This document shows, in pieces, positions 37,363 through 45,426 of a stretch of DNA of 64,000 nt (position 1 is the stretch's first letter; each line of letters starts with the position of its first letter). Source of the stretch: Rhodoplanes azumiensis (lineage in GTDB: Bacteria; Pseudomonadota; Alphaproteobacteria; Rhizobiales; Xanthobacteraceae); assembly GCF_042682915.1 (NCBI RefSeq), contig NZ_JBHUIW010000018.1:62001-126000 (forward strand), in the 5' to 3' direction. The notes beneath the pieces were generated by a model, which did no database searches, was not told where the DNA came from, and saw only the letters and a list, made by a program, of their open reading frames with translations. A program made the translations under genes and the position numbers.

Positions 37363-39452
37363 GCACGCTCGACGTCTCGCTCCGGCTCAAGCTGGTCAAT
37401 CTGCTCTCGGGCGAAGCCGCGAAGGCGGCGAAGGATCTCTCCGGCATCAAGACGGCCGCGAAGGGAATCGAGGGCTCGATCGGCGCCGCCAAGCTCACGC
37501 GCGATCTGCGCGAGGTGTCGACCGCATCGGGGCAGGCACGGACGAACATCACGGCCGTGCGCGCCGCCGTGGCCGGGCTCGGCAACCTCTCCGGTCCGGA
37601 GCGGCTCAAGCGGTCGCTCCTGGACACGGCGGCAGCCGCGGCCAAGGCTGGCCGCGAGCTTTCCGGCGCGCAGATCGCGTCGGCGCGCGCCGCGGCCGGC
37701 GGGCTTCCCGGCGGGCTGTCGACGCGCAGGATCGCGGGCAGCATCGGCGCCTACGCGACCGGCCGGCGCTTCGTGCAAGGCTACGCGGACATGGCCGCGT
37801 TCGATCGTCAGATGACACGCATCGGCATCACGGCCGACGCGACCGCCGAGCAGCTCGCCGAGGCGCGCAAGAAGGTCCACGACCTCGCGTTCGAATTCGG
37901 CCTCGCGCAATCGGAGGCCGTGAAGGGTGTCGATGCCCTGGTGACGCAGGGCCTCAGCCTTCCGGAGGCGCTCGCGCAACTGCGGCCCGTTCTCGCTGCG
38001 ACGCAGGCAAGCGGTGCAGCCGCCGACGACATGGCGAAGAGCGGCGGCGCACTGACGACCAACCTCAAGGTGAAGATCACCGAGCTGGAACGCGCCTTCG
38101 ATATCCTCGCCTATGCCGGCAAGAAGGGGCAATTCGAGCTGAAGGACATGGCGCAGTACCTGCCGACGCTCGCCGCGTCCTGGTCGAATGCCGGTCAGGC
38201 GGGGATCGACAAGCTTGCCGACCTCGCAGCCGGGCTGCAGATCATTCGCAAGCAGACCGGCTCGTCGGAACAGGCGTTCAACGGCATGCGCGACCTGCTC
38301 GCGAAGCTGTACACGCCCGAGGTGCAGAAGAACTTCAAGAAGGCGGGTGTCGACCTCGAGGGGGGTCTGAAGGCGGGACTGAAGGCCGGCAAGCCCCTCC
38401 TCGACGTCGTGGTCGAACTGGTGGAGAAGGTCACCAAGGGCGACCTCGCCCAACTCCCGAAGTTCTTCGGCGAGATCGATTCGCGTCAGGCTGTGAGCGC
38501 GCTCGTCAACTTGAAGGCGGAGTTCCGATCGCTGCGCGCCGAGATCAAGCGCTCGTCGCTCGGCACCATCGCGAGCGACCTTCCGCCGGTCATCAACGAC
38601 ACCGAGTCCAGCATCAAGCGGCTCTCGGATTCCTGGTCCGGATTCTGGCGGAGTGCCGCCCGGGTGGTCGACAGCGCGGGGGCGAGCACGGCACTCGCCA
38701 AGATCACGGCCGGCGCGAATGCCGCCGCCGACGCGCTCGACCGTCACAACGCTCCGGGCGGCCGGGCCGCCATGGCCGAGGAATTCGGCACCAACCAGAA
38801 ACGCGGTCAGCTCGACGCACGGATCCGGGAGCTTGAAGAGAAGCTCCGGCAGCGCGAGACGGCCGTGCGGGATGCCGCCACGGCGCCGCTGGCGTCGTTC
38901 CCGGGCCGGGTCCAGAGCGGGGCGAAGGCGCAGGCCGACCGGCGGGCCGCCGACGTGAGCACCGATGCCGAGGTCAAGCGGCTGCGGGAGAAGCTCAACG
39001 AGCTGATCCAGGAGCGGCAGAACCTCTTGGGCGGCGCCAAGCCGGTGATCACCGACAAGGATCTCAAGCCGGCCCGCGACCAGATCGCGCGCGACAAGGC
39101 CCGCGACCGCTACTTCGACCTGTACCCGACGCTCCGGGGGAACCGGGCGGCACCGGCGTCGATGATGCCGCCCGTGCAGCCGCTCGATGCCGTCCCGCTC
39201 CGGTCGCTGGACGACGTGAAGCGCAAGGCGTCCGATGCCGGCCAGGCGCTCGACCAGCTCGGCAGCAAGTCGGTGGCGCCGAACGTCGATGTGGCCGCCC
39301 TCAAAGAAGCGTTGGAGGTCGCCCGTGCGCTCAAGTCGACGCTGCAACAGATCGGCAGCATGACGGTCTCGCCGAAGGTCGGAATGCCGAACACCAAGGC
39401 GTCGTTCGGCCGGCTCGGCGACAGCACGGGCGCCCTATTCGATCGGGCGTAA
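37359..39452 (+). CDS. Phage tail tape-measure protein
   Basis: 697-aa TP901-type tape-measure protein. It is highly helical and Ala/Lys-rich, with the conserved block around AFDRQMTRIGITADATAEQL and QSEAVKGVDALVTQGLSLPE at residues about 150-210 and coiled-coil stretches near 480-580. ATG overlaps the preceding TGA. It is the only tail gene in the element; no tube, sheath, baseplate or tail chaperone accompanies it. Its length would correspond to a tail of about 100 nm by the usual residue-to-length ratio. Confidence 0.85.
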   Translation: MSTLDVSLRLKLVNLLSGEAAKAAKDLSGIKTAAKGIEGSIGAAKLTRDLREVSTASGQARTNITAVRAAVAGLGNLSGPERLKRSLLDTAAAAAKAGRELSGAQIASARAAAGGLPGGLSTRRIAGSIGAYATGRRFVQGYADMAAFDRQMTRIGITADATAEQLAEARKKVHDLAFEFGLAQSEAVKGVDALVTQGLSLPEALAQLRPVLAATQASGAAADDMAKSGGALTTNLKVKITELERAFDILAYAGKKGQFELKDMAQYLPTLAASWSNAGQAGIDKLADLAAGLQIIRKQTGSSEQAFNGMRDLLAKLYTPEVQKNFKKAGVDLEGGLKAGLKAGKPLLDVVVELVEKVTKGDLAQLPKFFGEIDSRQAVSALVNLKAEFRSLRAEIKRSSLGTIASDLPPVINDTESSIKRLSDSWSGFWRSAARVVDSAGASTALAKITAGANAAADALDRHNAPGGRAAMAEEFGTNQKRGQLDARIRELEEKLRQRETAVRDAATAPLASFPGRVQSGAKAQADRRAADVSTDAEVKRLREKLNELIQERQNLLGGAKPVITDKDLKPARDQIARDKARDRYFDLYPTLRGNRAAPASMMPPVQPLDAVPLRSLDDVKRKASDAGQALDQLGSKSVAPNVDVAALKEALEVARALKSTLQQIGSMTVSPKVGMPNTKASFGRLGDSTGALFDRA

Positions 39453-39470
39453 AAGGGCAGGGAGAAACCC

Positions 39471-39878
39471 TTGAACGAGCCGGAGCGGAAGACGATCGCG
39501 GGTATCGAGGTGGTCACCATTCCGGTGGACCTCTATGCCGAGCTGCTCGACTGCCGCCGCCAGCTCGCCGAGTTAAAGGCGGCCTCGAATGCCGGCTTGA
39601 ATGCCGTTCGAACGGCTTTCGAGGTCGCGCCGAGGTCGCGTCTCGCCCGGGACCCGGAGGTCGCCGCCTTCGTCGCCGGGCAGCTCGGCAAGGCGACAGT
39701 CCCGGAGATCGAACGGCAGTGCCTCGCGCGGTTCGGCAAGCGCCGGGCGCCCAACCGGAAGGCGATCTACCGCCACCAGTACCTTCTCCGGCGCCTCGTA
39801 ACCCTGCGAAGCCTCGGCTGGTCCCGCCAAGCGCCGCCGGCCGGGTGGTCGCGCGGCCCGGACCCGCCTCCGGGCTGA
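39471..39878 (+). CDS. Small distal gene of the Mu-like element with TTG start
   Basis: 135-aa protein. AGGGAGA 5-8 nt upstream supports the TTG at 39471. N-terminal half: IEVVTIPVDLYAELLDCRRQ. C-terminal half looks DNA-binding: TVPEIERQCLARFGKRRAPN followed by a basic segment. No family recognised. It is the last gene before the candidate right end and 18 nt after the tape-measure stop. Confidence 0.55.
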   Translation: MNEPERKTIAGIEVVTIPVDLYAELLDCRRQLAELKAASNAGLNAVRTAFEVAPRSRLARDPEVAAFVAGQLGKATVPEIERQCLARFGKRRAPNRKAIYRHQYLLRRLVTLRSLGWSRQAPPAGWSRGPDPPPG

Positions 39879-40004
39879 TCCGGTCCGGCCGCCCGGCGCC
39901 GACCGGGAGCGCCGTTCCGTTTCACGAGGTGCCGAAAAGCGTCAACAAGTTTCACCAGAAAACGGTTCTGCACGGGTAATCCCACAGACACCGAGCACTG
40001 GCGA

Positions 40005-40015
40005 CGGACACAGAA
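40005..40015. repeat. Direct repeat flanking the Mu-like element, right copy
   Basis: CGGACACAGAA, identical to 29441-29451. CGGACA would be the right terminus and CAGAA the target duplication. A second TGTCTG-type unit (CAGACA at 39985-39990) lies 20 nt inside, like repeated transposase sites at Mu ends. Confidence 0.5.
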
Positions 40016-40136
40016 CGGATTCACTGCCAGCGAGCTGGAAGCGCCGGCTGGAGGCCCTCTCGGGCGGGTCGGCTGCTGGCATCGGGCATCGGGCGTGCTA
40101 TGCGGCACCCGAAGCCATTCCACGCAGGTGCCCGCG

Positions 40137-40676
40137 ATGATGCTGCGCTTCTCTTCGATCGTGCCGCGGCTTTGGGCGACGGTCCTCGTCCGCGCCGGCG
40201 TCGTCCGCGCCGGCGCAGCCCTCATCGGCGCAGCCCTCTTGGCGACCTCGCTCGGCGCCGCCGACCTGCCGGGTCCGGACGACATCGTGGCGCCGGCGCC
40301 GACCGCGACCCCGGCCCCGGCCCGGGACGACAGCGGCTCGGCAAGCGATGCCGCGGCGGCGGACGCGGCCCTGGAGGCCGAGCGGGCCGCCGTGCAGGCG
40401 TTCGGGGTGAAGAACCCGGCCTGTCTCGCCTGGGGCGACGGCTGCGTGACCTGCCTGAAGGGCGAGGACGGCAAGGCGGTGTGTGCGAATCCCGGTCCCG
40501 CCTGCCTGCCGCGCGCGACCGCCTGCACGCGGGTTCGCGACCTGCCGGCCGAGCCGACGCGGAAGAGCGCCACACCCGAGGGCTCCGGTCCGACGGAGGC
40601 CGCGCCGACGAATGCCGCGCCGACGGAGGCCCGTCCGCAGGACGCGCCTCCGGCGCCGCCGACACCCCGGCCGTGA
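40137..40676 (+). CDS. Exported Cys-rich hypothetical protein
   Basis: 179-aa protein with a long N-terminal hydrophobic export signal, a low-complexity Ala/Pro linker, and a compact Cys motif PACLAWGDGCVTCL ... VCANPGPACLPRATAC (seven Cys). The C-terminus is Pro/Ala-rich. ATG at 40137 or 40140. Likely periplasmic and disulfide-bonded. No family was recognised with certainty. Confidence 0.65.
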   Translation: MMLRFSSIVPRLWATVLVRAGVVRAGAALIGAALLATSLGAADLPGPDDIVAPAPTATPAPARDDSGSASDAAAADAALEAERAAVQAFGVKNPACLAWGDGCVTCLKGEDGKAVCANPGPACLPRATACTRVRDLPAEPTRKSATPEGSGPTEAAPTNAAPTEARPQDAPPAPPTPRP

Positions 40677-40737
40677 GGTTCGGCGGCGAAATCCGGCGGC
40701 GAAATCCGGATGTGAGATCCGGCCGTGACCGCGGACC

Positions 40738-41190
40738 CTACTTGCCGCAGTTCCACACCGGACCGATCGGCGTGTCGGTCCAGCACGGGCCGAAGCCGCC
40801 GCCGTTCCACCGGCCCTGATAGAAGCGGGCGCCGCCCCAGCCGTAGACCCACTGCCAGCCGCCCGGGGTGAGATAGCGCCGCCCCGGCCCGTAGGGGCGC
40901 GCGATCCAGGCGTCGCGCGAGCGGTAGGGGCTCGTGTCCTGCGGCGGCTCGTAGCCGGGCAGGAAGCCGTAGCCGCCGCGCGAGCGCCGCACCGTGACCT
41001 TGGTCCGCGACTTGACGGCCCCGGCGGCAGGCGCGGAGGTCGCCGCCGCCTTGGCGCCGGGCCGAGCGGCGGGAGCGGCCACGGGAGCCGGAGCCGCCGC
41101 CGGCCCGGCCGGCGCGGCCGGAAGCGCGGTCGGCCGGCCGGCTGCGGCGACGAGCAGGGTGACAGCGAGAATCGGAGAGATCGGGCGCAT
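40738..41190 (-). CDS. Exported Gly/Trp-rich hypothetical protein
   Basis: 150-aa protein starting MRPISPILAV at 41190. It has a signal peptide, an Ala/Pro linker of about 40 residues, then a Tyr/Trp/Gly-rich module (SRGGYGFLPGYEPP, GGWQWVYGWGGARFYQGRWNG) ending with CWTDTPIGPVWNCGK. It resembles small secreted proteins of unknown function in Rhizobiales. It converges with the preceding gene. Confidence 0.6.
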   Translation of the reverse strand: MRPISPILAVTLLVAAAGRPTALPAAPAGPAAAPAPVAAPAARPGAKAAATSAPAAGAVKSRTKVTVRRSRGGYGFLPGYEPPQDTSPYRSRDAWIARPYGPGRRYLTPGGWQWVYGWGGARFYQGRWNGGGFGPCWTDTPIGPVWNCGK

Positions 41191-41664
41191 GGCGATCCTT
41201 CTGCCGGGCAAGCGCGGCGCAAAAGCGGCGCCCTCACCCTACTCCGGCCCGACGCCCGCCTGAAGGGTCGCGCGCGCCCCCGCAACGTTCCGACACCAAA
41301 CGCGGAGAACGAATCATAACCACCGCGTCGGCGCCATTGGCCGTGCGGCATCACCGTGAGGAGCACCCGGCGCGGTCGTGGGCCGCCGCGTCGAGCGCGA
41401 GCGCGAGGCGCGTCCGTCGGCTCAGATGGTCGTCGTCCGTGCTCGCCCGTGGCGGGTCGCTTCGGACACGACCCCGGTCTTGTTACAGGCCCCCCCGGCA
41501 CGACACGAGGGTGTGACGACCGCCGCTGCCGGAACACTTGGCCGTGAAGACGTAACCGGTGGTGCCCGCTTCCGTAAGAGCCTGTACGGCCGGCCGCTCA
41601 GGCCCGCCTGCGACGCCCGGGACCGAGCGTCGCGACGGCCCCCTTCGCTCACGGAGATCATGTG
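41191..41664 (+). promoter_or_regulatory. Upstream region of the bufferin operon with ECF-like promoter
   Basis: 474 nt with no convincing gene. GTAACC at 41552-41557 and CGTA at 41573-41576, 15 nt apart, resemble an ECF sigma-factor promoter about 90 nt upstream of bufA. Bufferin-type operons in Caulobacter are known to be under an ECF factor (SigF), so this is a reasonable candidate, though called by eye. Confidence 0.45.
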
Positions 41665-41946
41665 ATGACCACCAAGCCCGCTCTCGCCGCCGTGCTCGCC
41701 GGCTCACTCGCCGCCGCGCTGTCGCTCGCCGCCACGCCCGCCTCGGCGCAGGGCTCCGACAAGGAAAAGTGCTACGGCGTCGCCCTCAAGGGGCAGAACG
41801 ACTGCGCCGCCGGCCCCGGCACCACCTGCGCCGGCACGTCCAAGGTCGACTACCAGGGCAATGCCTGGAAGTACGTCGCCAAGGGCACCTGCACGACCAT
41901 GCAGACCCCGAAGGGCATGGGCTCGCTGACCGCGAAGTCGAGCTGA
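41665..41946 (+). CDS. bufA1: Bufferin-type RiPP precursor (DUF2282, BufA1-like)
   Basis: 93-aa precursor with a full-length signal peptide (residues 1-28, ending ASA) instead of the usual short RiPP leader. The mature part carries four conserved cysteines: C36 (EKCYGVALKG), C47 (NDCAAG), C55 (TTCAGTS) and C76 (KGTCTT). This is the DUF2282 pattern. In known bufferins an MNIO enzyme converts core cysteines to thiooxazole-type heterocycles, and the exported product binds copper. GGAG 8 nt upstream supports the ATG at 41665. It is followed by its MNIO and partner genes. Confidence 0.9.
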   Translation: MTTKPALAAVLAGSLAAALSLAATPASAQGSDKEKCYGVALKGQNDCAAGPGTTCAGTSKVDYQGNAWKYVAKGTCTTMQTPKGMGSLTAKSS

Positions 41947-42027
41947 TCAGGTCGCTCCACGCGGGTCGGCGCGGCGGGGTCTTCGCCGCGCCGACTCTCT
42001 CGGCTCTGACATCACGACGAGACTCCC

Positions 42028-42891
42028 ATGACCTTCGTCCACTCCGCCCTGCCGCTCGACGCCGGCGTCGGCTTCAAGCCGCAGCATCTCGACGGCCTGC
42101 TCGGCGATGCCGCGCCGCTCGGCTTCGTCGAGATCCACGCCGAGAACTACATGGGCGCAGGCGGCCCGCCGCACGCCATGCTCGCGGCGTTGCGAGAACA
42201 CTACGCGCTGTCGATCCACGGCGTCGGCCTGTCGATCGGCGCGATGCGACCGCTCGATCCGGACCACCTCGACCGCCTGACGGCCCTGTGCGCCCGCCAT
42301 CCGCCGGCGAGCTTCTCGGAGCATCTCGCCTGGTCGTCGCACGACGACGTCTATTATAACGATCTGCTCCCCGTGCCCTACACGACGGAGACGCTCCATC
42401 ATGTGTGCGAGCATGTCGACACCGTGCAGACCGCGCTGCGTCGCCAGATGCTGTTGGAGAATCCGTCGACCTACGTGCTGTTCGAGACGAGCACGATCGC
42501 CGAGACGGAGTTCCTGCGCGAGGTCGCGCGTCGTACCGGCTGCGGGCTCCTGCTCGACGTCAACAACGTCTTCGTCTCGGCCACCAATCACGGTACCGCG
42601 GCGGAGGCCTATCTGAGGGACTTCCCGCTGGAGCACGTGCAGGAGATCCATCTCGGCGGCCACGCCGAGACGACCGACGACACCGGCGCGCCGCTCTTGA
42701 TCGACGCCCACGGCACGCCGGTCGCCGATCCGGTGTGGAGCCTCTACGCGCAGGTGATCGCCCGCACCGGACCGCTGCCGACCCTGATCGAGTGGGACAA
42801 CGACGTCCCGGATTGGCCGGTGCTGCGCGCGCAAGCGGAGCGGGCGCGGGCGATGCTGACGCGCGCACGAGCTCGGAAGGACGCCGCATGA
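42028..42891 (+). CDS. bufB1: MNIO (DUF692) peptide-modifying oxidase, BufB-like
   Basis: 287-aa multinuclear non-heme iron oxidative enzyme with a TIM-barrel fold. The His/Glu/Asp/Asn iron-ligand blocks are present in order: GFVEIHAENYMG, LSIHGVGLSIG, FSEHLAWS, LLENPSTYV, LLDVNNVFVSATNHG, EIHLGGHA, DAHGTPV and LIEWDND. It should oxidise cysteines of the BufA precursor, with the DUF2063 protein as substrate-docking partner. It starts 81 nt after bufA and overlaps the next gene by 4 nt. Confidence 0.92.
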   Translation: MTFVHSALPLDAGVGFKPQHLDGLLGDAAPLGFVEIHAENYMGAGGPPHAMLAALREHYALSIHGVGLSIGAMRPLDPDHLDRLTALCARHPPASFSEHLAWSSHDDVYYNDLLPVPYTTETLHHVCEHVDTVQTALRRQMLLENPSTYVLFETSTIAETEFLREVARRTGCGLLLDVNNVFVSATNHGTAAEAYLRDFPLEHVQEIHLGGHAETTDDTGAPLLIDAHGTPVADPVWSLYAQVIARTGPLPTLIEWDNDVPDWPVLRAQAERARAMLTRARARKDAA

Positions 42892-43655
42892 GCAGCGCCT
42901 CGTTCGCGGCCGCCCTGCTCGATCCGGACCGGCCGCTGCCGGCCGAAGTCACGTCGCACACGGCGCGGCATCCCGAGAAGCGCTTCGCGGTCTATCGCAA
43001 CAACGTCACGGTCTCGCTGATCGAGGCGTTGCGGACGCGATTCCCGGCGACCGAGCGGATCGTCGGCGAGGCGTTCTTCGCGGCGATGGCGCGGGACTTC
43101 GTGCGGGCGCGGCCGCCGCGCTCGCCGCTGCTGATGCGTCACGGCGACGATTTCCCGGCTTTCGTGAGGGCATTTCCACCGGCGGCCGAAATGCCGTGGC
43201 TCGCCGACGTGGTGCGGCTCGAGGCGGCGCGCACCCGCGCCTATCACGCCGCCGACGCGGCGCCGCTCGGACTCGCCGACTTCGCCGCGATCGGCCCGGA
43301 CCGGCTCGGCACCATGCAGGTGAAGCTGCACCCCTCGGCCGAAATCGTCCGCGCGAAAAGTCCCGTGGTGACGATCTGGGCCATGAACAGCGGCGAGGCA
43401 CCGCTCGGTCCCGTCGACTTCGACACGGTCGAGGATGCGCTCGTCGTCCGCCCGCATCTCACCGTCGTGGTGCTGCGTCTGCCGCCCGGCGCCGCCGGCT
43501 TCCTCGGCGCGTTGCGCGAGAACGCCACGATCGCCTCCGCGCTCGGCGCCGCGCTCGCCGAGGTCGAGACCTTCGATGCCACCACCGCGCTCGCCCTGTT
43601 GATCGGCAGCGGGCTCGCGACTGCCCTCACCCCCGCCCCGGAGCCGCTGTCATGA
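42888..43655 (+). CDS. bufC1: DUF2063 partner protein of the MNIO enzyme (BufC-like)
   Basis: 255-aa protein with the DUF2063 N-terminal domain (RFAVYRNNVTVSLIEALRTR, FFAAMARDFVRARPPRSPLL). In bufferin and related MNIO systems this protein binds the precursor and presents it to the oxidase. Older annotations call the domain putative DNA-binding, which the context does not support here. The 4-nt overlaps with both neighbours point to tight coupling. Confidence 0.88.
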   Translation: MSSASFAAALLDPDRPLPAEVTSHTARHPEKRFAVYRNNVTVSLIEALRTRFPATERIVGEAFFAAMARDFVRARPPRSPLLMRHGDDFPAFVRAFPPAAEMPWLADVVRLEAARTRAYHAADAAPLGLADFAAIGPDRLGTMQVKLHPSAEIVRAKSPVVTIWAMNSGEAPLGPVDFDTVEDALVVRPHLTVVVLRLPPGAAGFLGALRENATIASALGAALAEVETFDATTALALLIGSGLATALTPAPEPLS

Positions 43656-44137
43656 CCGACGCCACCCTGCCCCCGACCACCACCTCGCCGACCGTCGCCG
43701 CGACCCGAGGCATCACGGCGGCACTGGAGCGCATCCCCTACGCGCTGATCGCGCTCGTCGCGCGACTGTCCATCGCCGGCGTGTTCTGGCGCTCGGGCCA
43801 GACCAAGGTGTCGGGCTTCGGGCTCTCCGACTCGGCCGTCGACCTGTTCCGCGAGGAGTACCGGCTGCCGCTGGTCGACCCGGCGCTCGCCGCCACGGCG
43901 GCCGCGGTCGCCGAGCATCTGTTCCCGGTGCTGCTGGTGCTCGGCCTCGCGACGCGCCTCTCGGCGATGGCGCTGCTGATCATGACGCTGGTGATCCAGC
44001 TCCTGGTCTACCCCGACGCCTGGCCGACCCACGGCACCTGGGCCGCCTGCCTGCTGATCCTGATGACCCGCGGCGCCGGCGTGGTGTCGATCGATCACCT
44101 GATGGCACGGCGGTTCGGGACGGGTGGTCCCGCGTGA
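43652..44137 (+). CDS. DoxX-family membrane protein of the bufferin operon
   Basis: 161-aa DoxX-like inner-membrane protein with four hydrophobic helices. Typical block: LVARLSIAGVFWRSGQTKV, then EHLFPVLLVLGLATRLSA. DoxX genes are frequent fourth members of DUF2282/DUF692/DUF2063 operons; their role may be quinone-linked electron transfer or disulfide maintenance, unproven. ATG overlaps the previous stop. A long hairpin follows. Confidence 0.88.
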   Translation: MTDATLPPTTTSPTVAATRGITAALERIPYALIALVARLSIAGVFWRSGQTKVSGFGLSDSAVDLFREEYRLPLVDPALAATAAAVAEHLFPVLLVLGLATRLSAMALLIMTLVIQLLVYPDAWPTHGTWAACLLILMTRGAGVVSIDHLMARRFGTGGPA

Positions 44138-44164
44138 CCCTCGGCCGTATCCCGGACAGAAAAA

Positions 44165-44225
44165 GCCTCGTCCGGTACCCTGGATTCCGGACGCGGTGCG
44201 TCGCACCGCGTCCGGAACACGAGGC
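44165..44225 (-). terminator. Nested-hairpin terminator between convergent operons
   Basis: Inner perfect 14-bp stem at 44186-44216 (TCCGGACGCGGTGC/GCACCGCGTCCGGA, 3-nt loop) inside an outer GCCTCGT/ACGAGGC stem (44165-44171 and 44219-44225). On the minus strand it is followed by a T-run, so it terminates the TctC-type gene and probably also blocks the convergent bufferin transcript. Confidence 0.7.
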
Positions 44226-44236
44226 CGATGGCGGCC

Positions 44237-45226
44237 TCAGTTCAGCTCGATCTTGGCGGCCGCGACGGCGCGCTTCATGCGGTCGAGGTCGCGCCTGATC
44301 TCGGCGGCGAACTCGGCGGGCGTGTTGCCGACGATCACGGCCTGCTGGGCGACGAGGCGGCTCTTCACCTCCTCGTGGCCGAGCGCCTTCACGGTCGCGG
44401 CGTGCAGCTTCGAGACGACGGCGGCCGGCGTCTTCTCCGGCACGACGATGCCGAAGAACGCCATCCAGCCGAGGTCGTCGAGGCCGAGCTCGGTGAAGGT
44501 CGGCACGTCGGGCAGCGCCGCGACGCGGCTCGGCCCCGACACGGCGAGCGCCCTCAGCTTGCCGGCCTGCACCATCGGCAGCGACGAGGGCAGGTTGTCG
44601 AACAGCACCTGAACCTGGCCTCCGACCGCGTCGTTGAGGGCCGGGCCGATGCCGCGATAGGGCACGTGGACGATGTCCGTGCCGGTGGCGAGCTTGAGCT
44701 GCTCGCCCATCAGATGCGACACCGAGCCGATGCCGGCCGAGGCGTAGGACAGCTTGCCGGGCTGCGCCTTGGCGAGCGCGACGAAACTCTTCATGTCGGT
44801 CGCCGGCACGGCCGGATTGATCGTCATGATGTTCGGCACCGCGGCGATGTTCGACACCGGAATCAGGCCGGTGAGCACGTCGTAGCCGAGCGACTTGTAG
44901 GCGGCCGGGTTGATGGCGAGCGTCGAGGCCGTGCCCATGCCGATCGTGTAGCCGTCGGGCTGCGCCTTGACGATCGCGGCCGTGCCGATGGTGCCGCCGG
45001 CACCGCCGCGGTTGTCGACCAGGACGGGCTGGCCGAGCTCCTGGCGCAGCCCCTCGGCGACGACCCGGCCGATCACGTCGGTCGAGCCGCCGGCCGCGAA
45101 CGGCACGATCATGGTGACGGGACGGCTCGGCCAGACGTCATCGGCCGCAAGGGCCGAGGCGGGCAGCAGCGCGGCGGCGAGCCCGGACAGGACGAGGCGG
45201 CGCGAGACGGGCGAACAGGTCGGCAT
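44237..45226 (-). CDS. TctC/Bug-type tripartite transporter substrate-binding protein
   Basis: 329-aa periplasmic binding protein with an Arg-containing signal peptide (SRRLVLSGLAAALLP). Family blocks are WPSRPVTMIVPFAAGGSTDV, NRGGAGGTIG, GIGSVSHLMGE and VPYRGIGPALND. It binds a carboxylate or aromatic acid for a TctAB transporter encoded elsewhere; Bug proteins are often orphans. The start ATG at 45226 follows AAGGATG. Confidence 0.9.
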   Translation of the reverse strand: MPTCSPVSRRLVLSGLAAALLPASALAADDVWPSRPVTMIVPFAAGGSTDVIGRVVAEGLRQELGQPVLVDNRGGAGGTIGTAAIVKAQPDGYTIGMGTASTLAINPAAYKSLGYDVLTGLIPVSNIAAVPNIMTINPAVPATDMKSFVALAKAQPGKLSYASAGIGSVSHLMGEQLKLATGTDIVHVPYRGIGPALNDAVGGQVQVLFDNLPSSLPMVQAGKLRALAVSGPSRVAALPDVPTFTELGLDDLGWMAFFGIVVPEKTPAAVVSKLHAATVKALGHEEVKSRLVAQQAVIVGNTPAEFAAEIRRDLDRMKRAVAAAKIELN

Positions 45227-45426
45227 GGGAACATCCTTGTGATGGCGATGCGGGCAGGCGCGGCCCGGCTCCGATCCTGCCCCCGCCGGGGTGGCGACCC
45301 CGGCGGCACTCCGCCGCATGAAAGCGCCTTTTGATCTCCGAAACCATCCCCGGCCGGCGCCGCGACGGGAGTTGCGCCGCATAGCAGGGCGGCGTTAGGG
45401 GAACGACGATCACGAGGGCTCGCTCC

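Larger units (their letters stand above)
29452..40010 (+). mobile_element. Compact Mu-like transposable prophage element (about 10.6 kb)
   Basis: A transposable-phage module with its genes in Mu order on the left (repressor divergent from a Ner/Cro-like gene, A, B, small genes, GemA) but only capsid, Mor, I-like protease, tape measure and one small gene on the right. It lies between recA and an ordinary exported-protein gene. Candidate termini are TGTCTG at 29452 and CGGACA ending at 40010. Both carry the TG..CA ends of Mu elements and are flanked by CAGAA (29447-29451 and 40011-40015), consistent with a 5-bp target duplication. The six bases before the left CAGAA also match the right end (CGGACACAGAA in both places), so the exact edges are uncertain. 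Mu itself is about 37 kb; terminase, portal, tail, baseplate and lysis genes are missing here. Confidence 0.75.

Noticed and set aside
41378..41665. Plus-strand open frame of 95 codons just before bufA
   Set aside because: Arg/Pro/Ala-rich composition typical of chance frames in GC-rich DNA, and the ECF-like promoter lies inside it.
41483..41707. Minus-strand open frame of 74 codons with a C-terminal FTAKCSGSGG-like segment opposite the bufferin promoter
   Set aside because: It overlaps the ECF-like promoter and the bufA start on the other strand, lacks a good ribosome site and matches no family. It could be a decayed small gene but cannot be supported.
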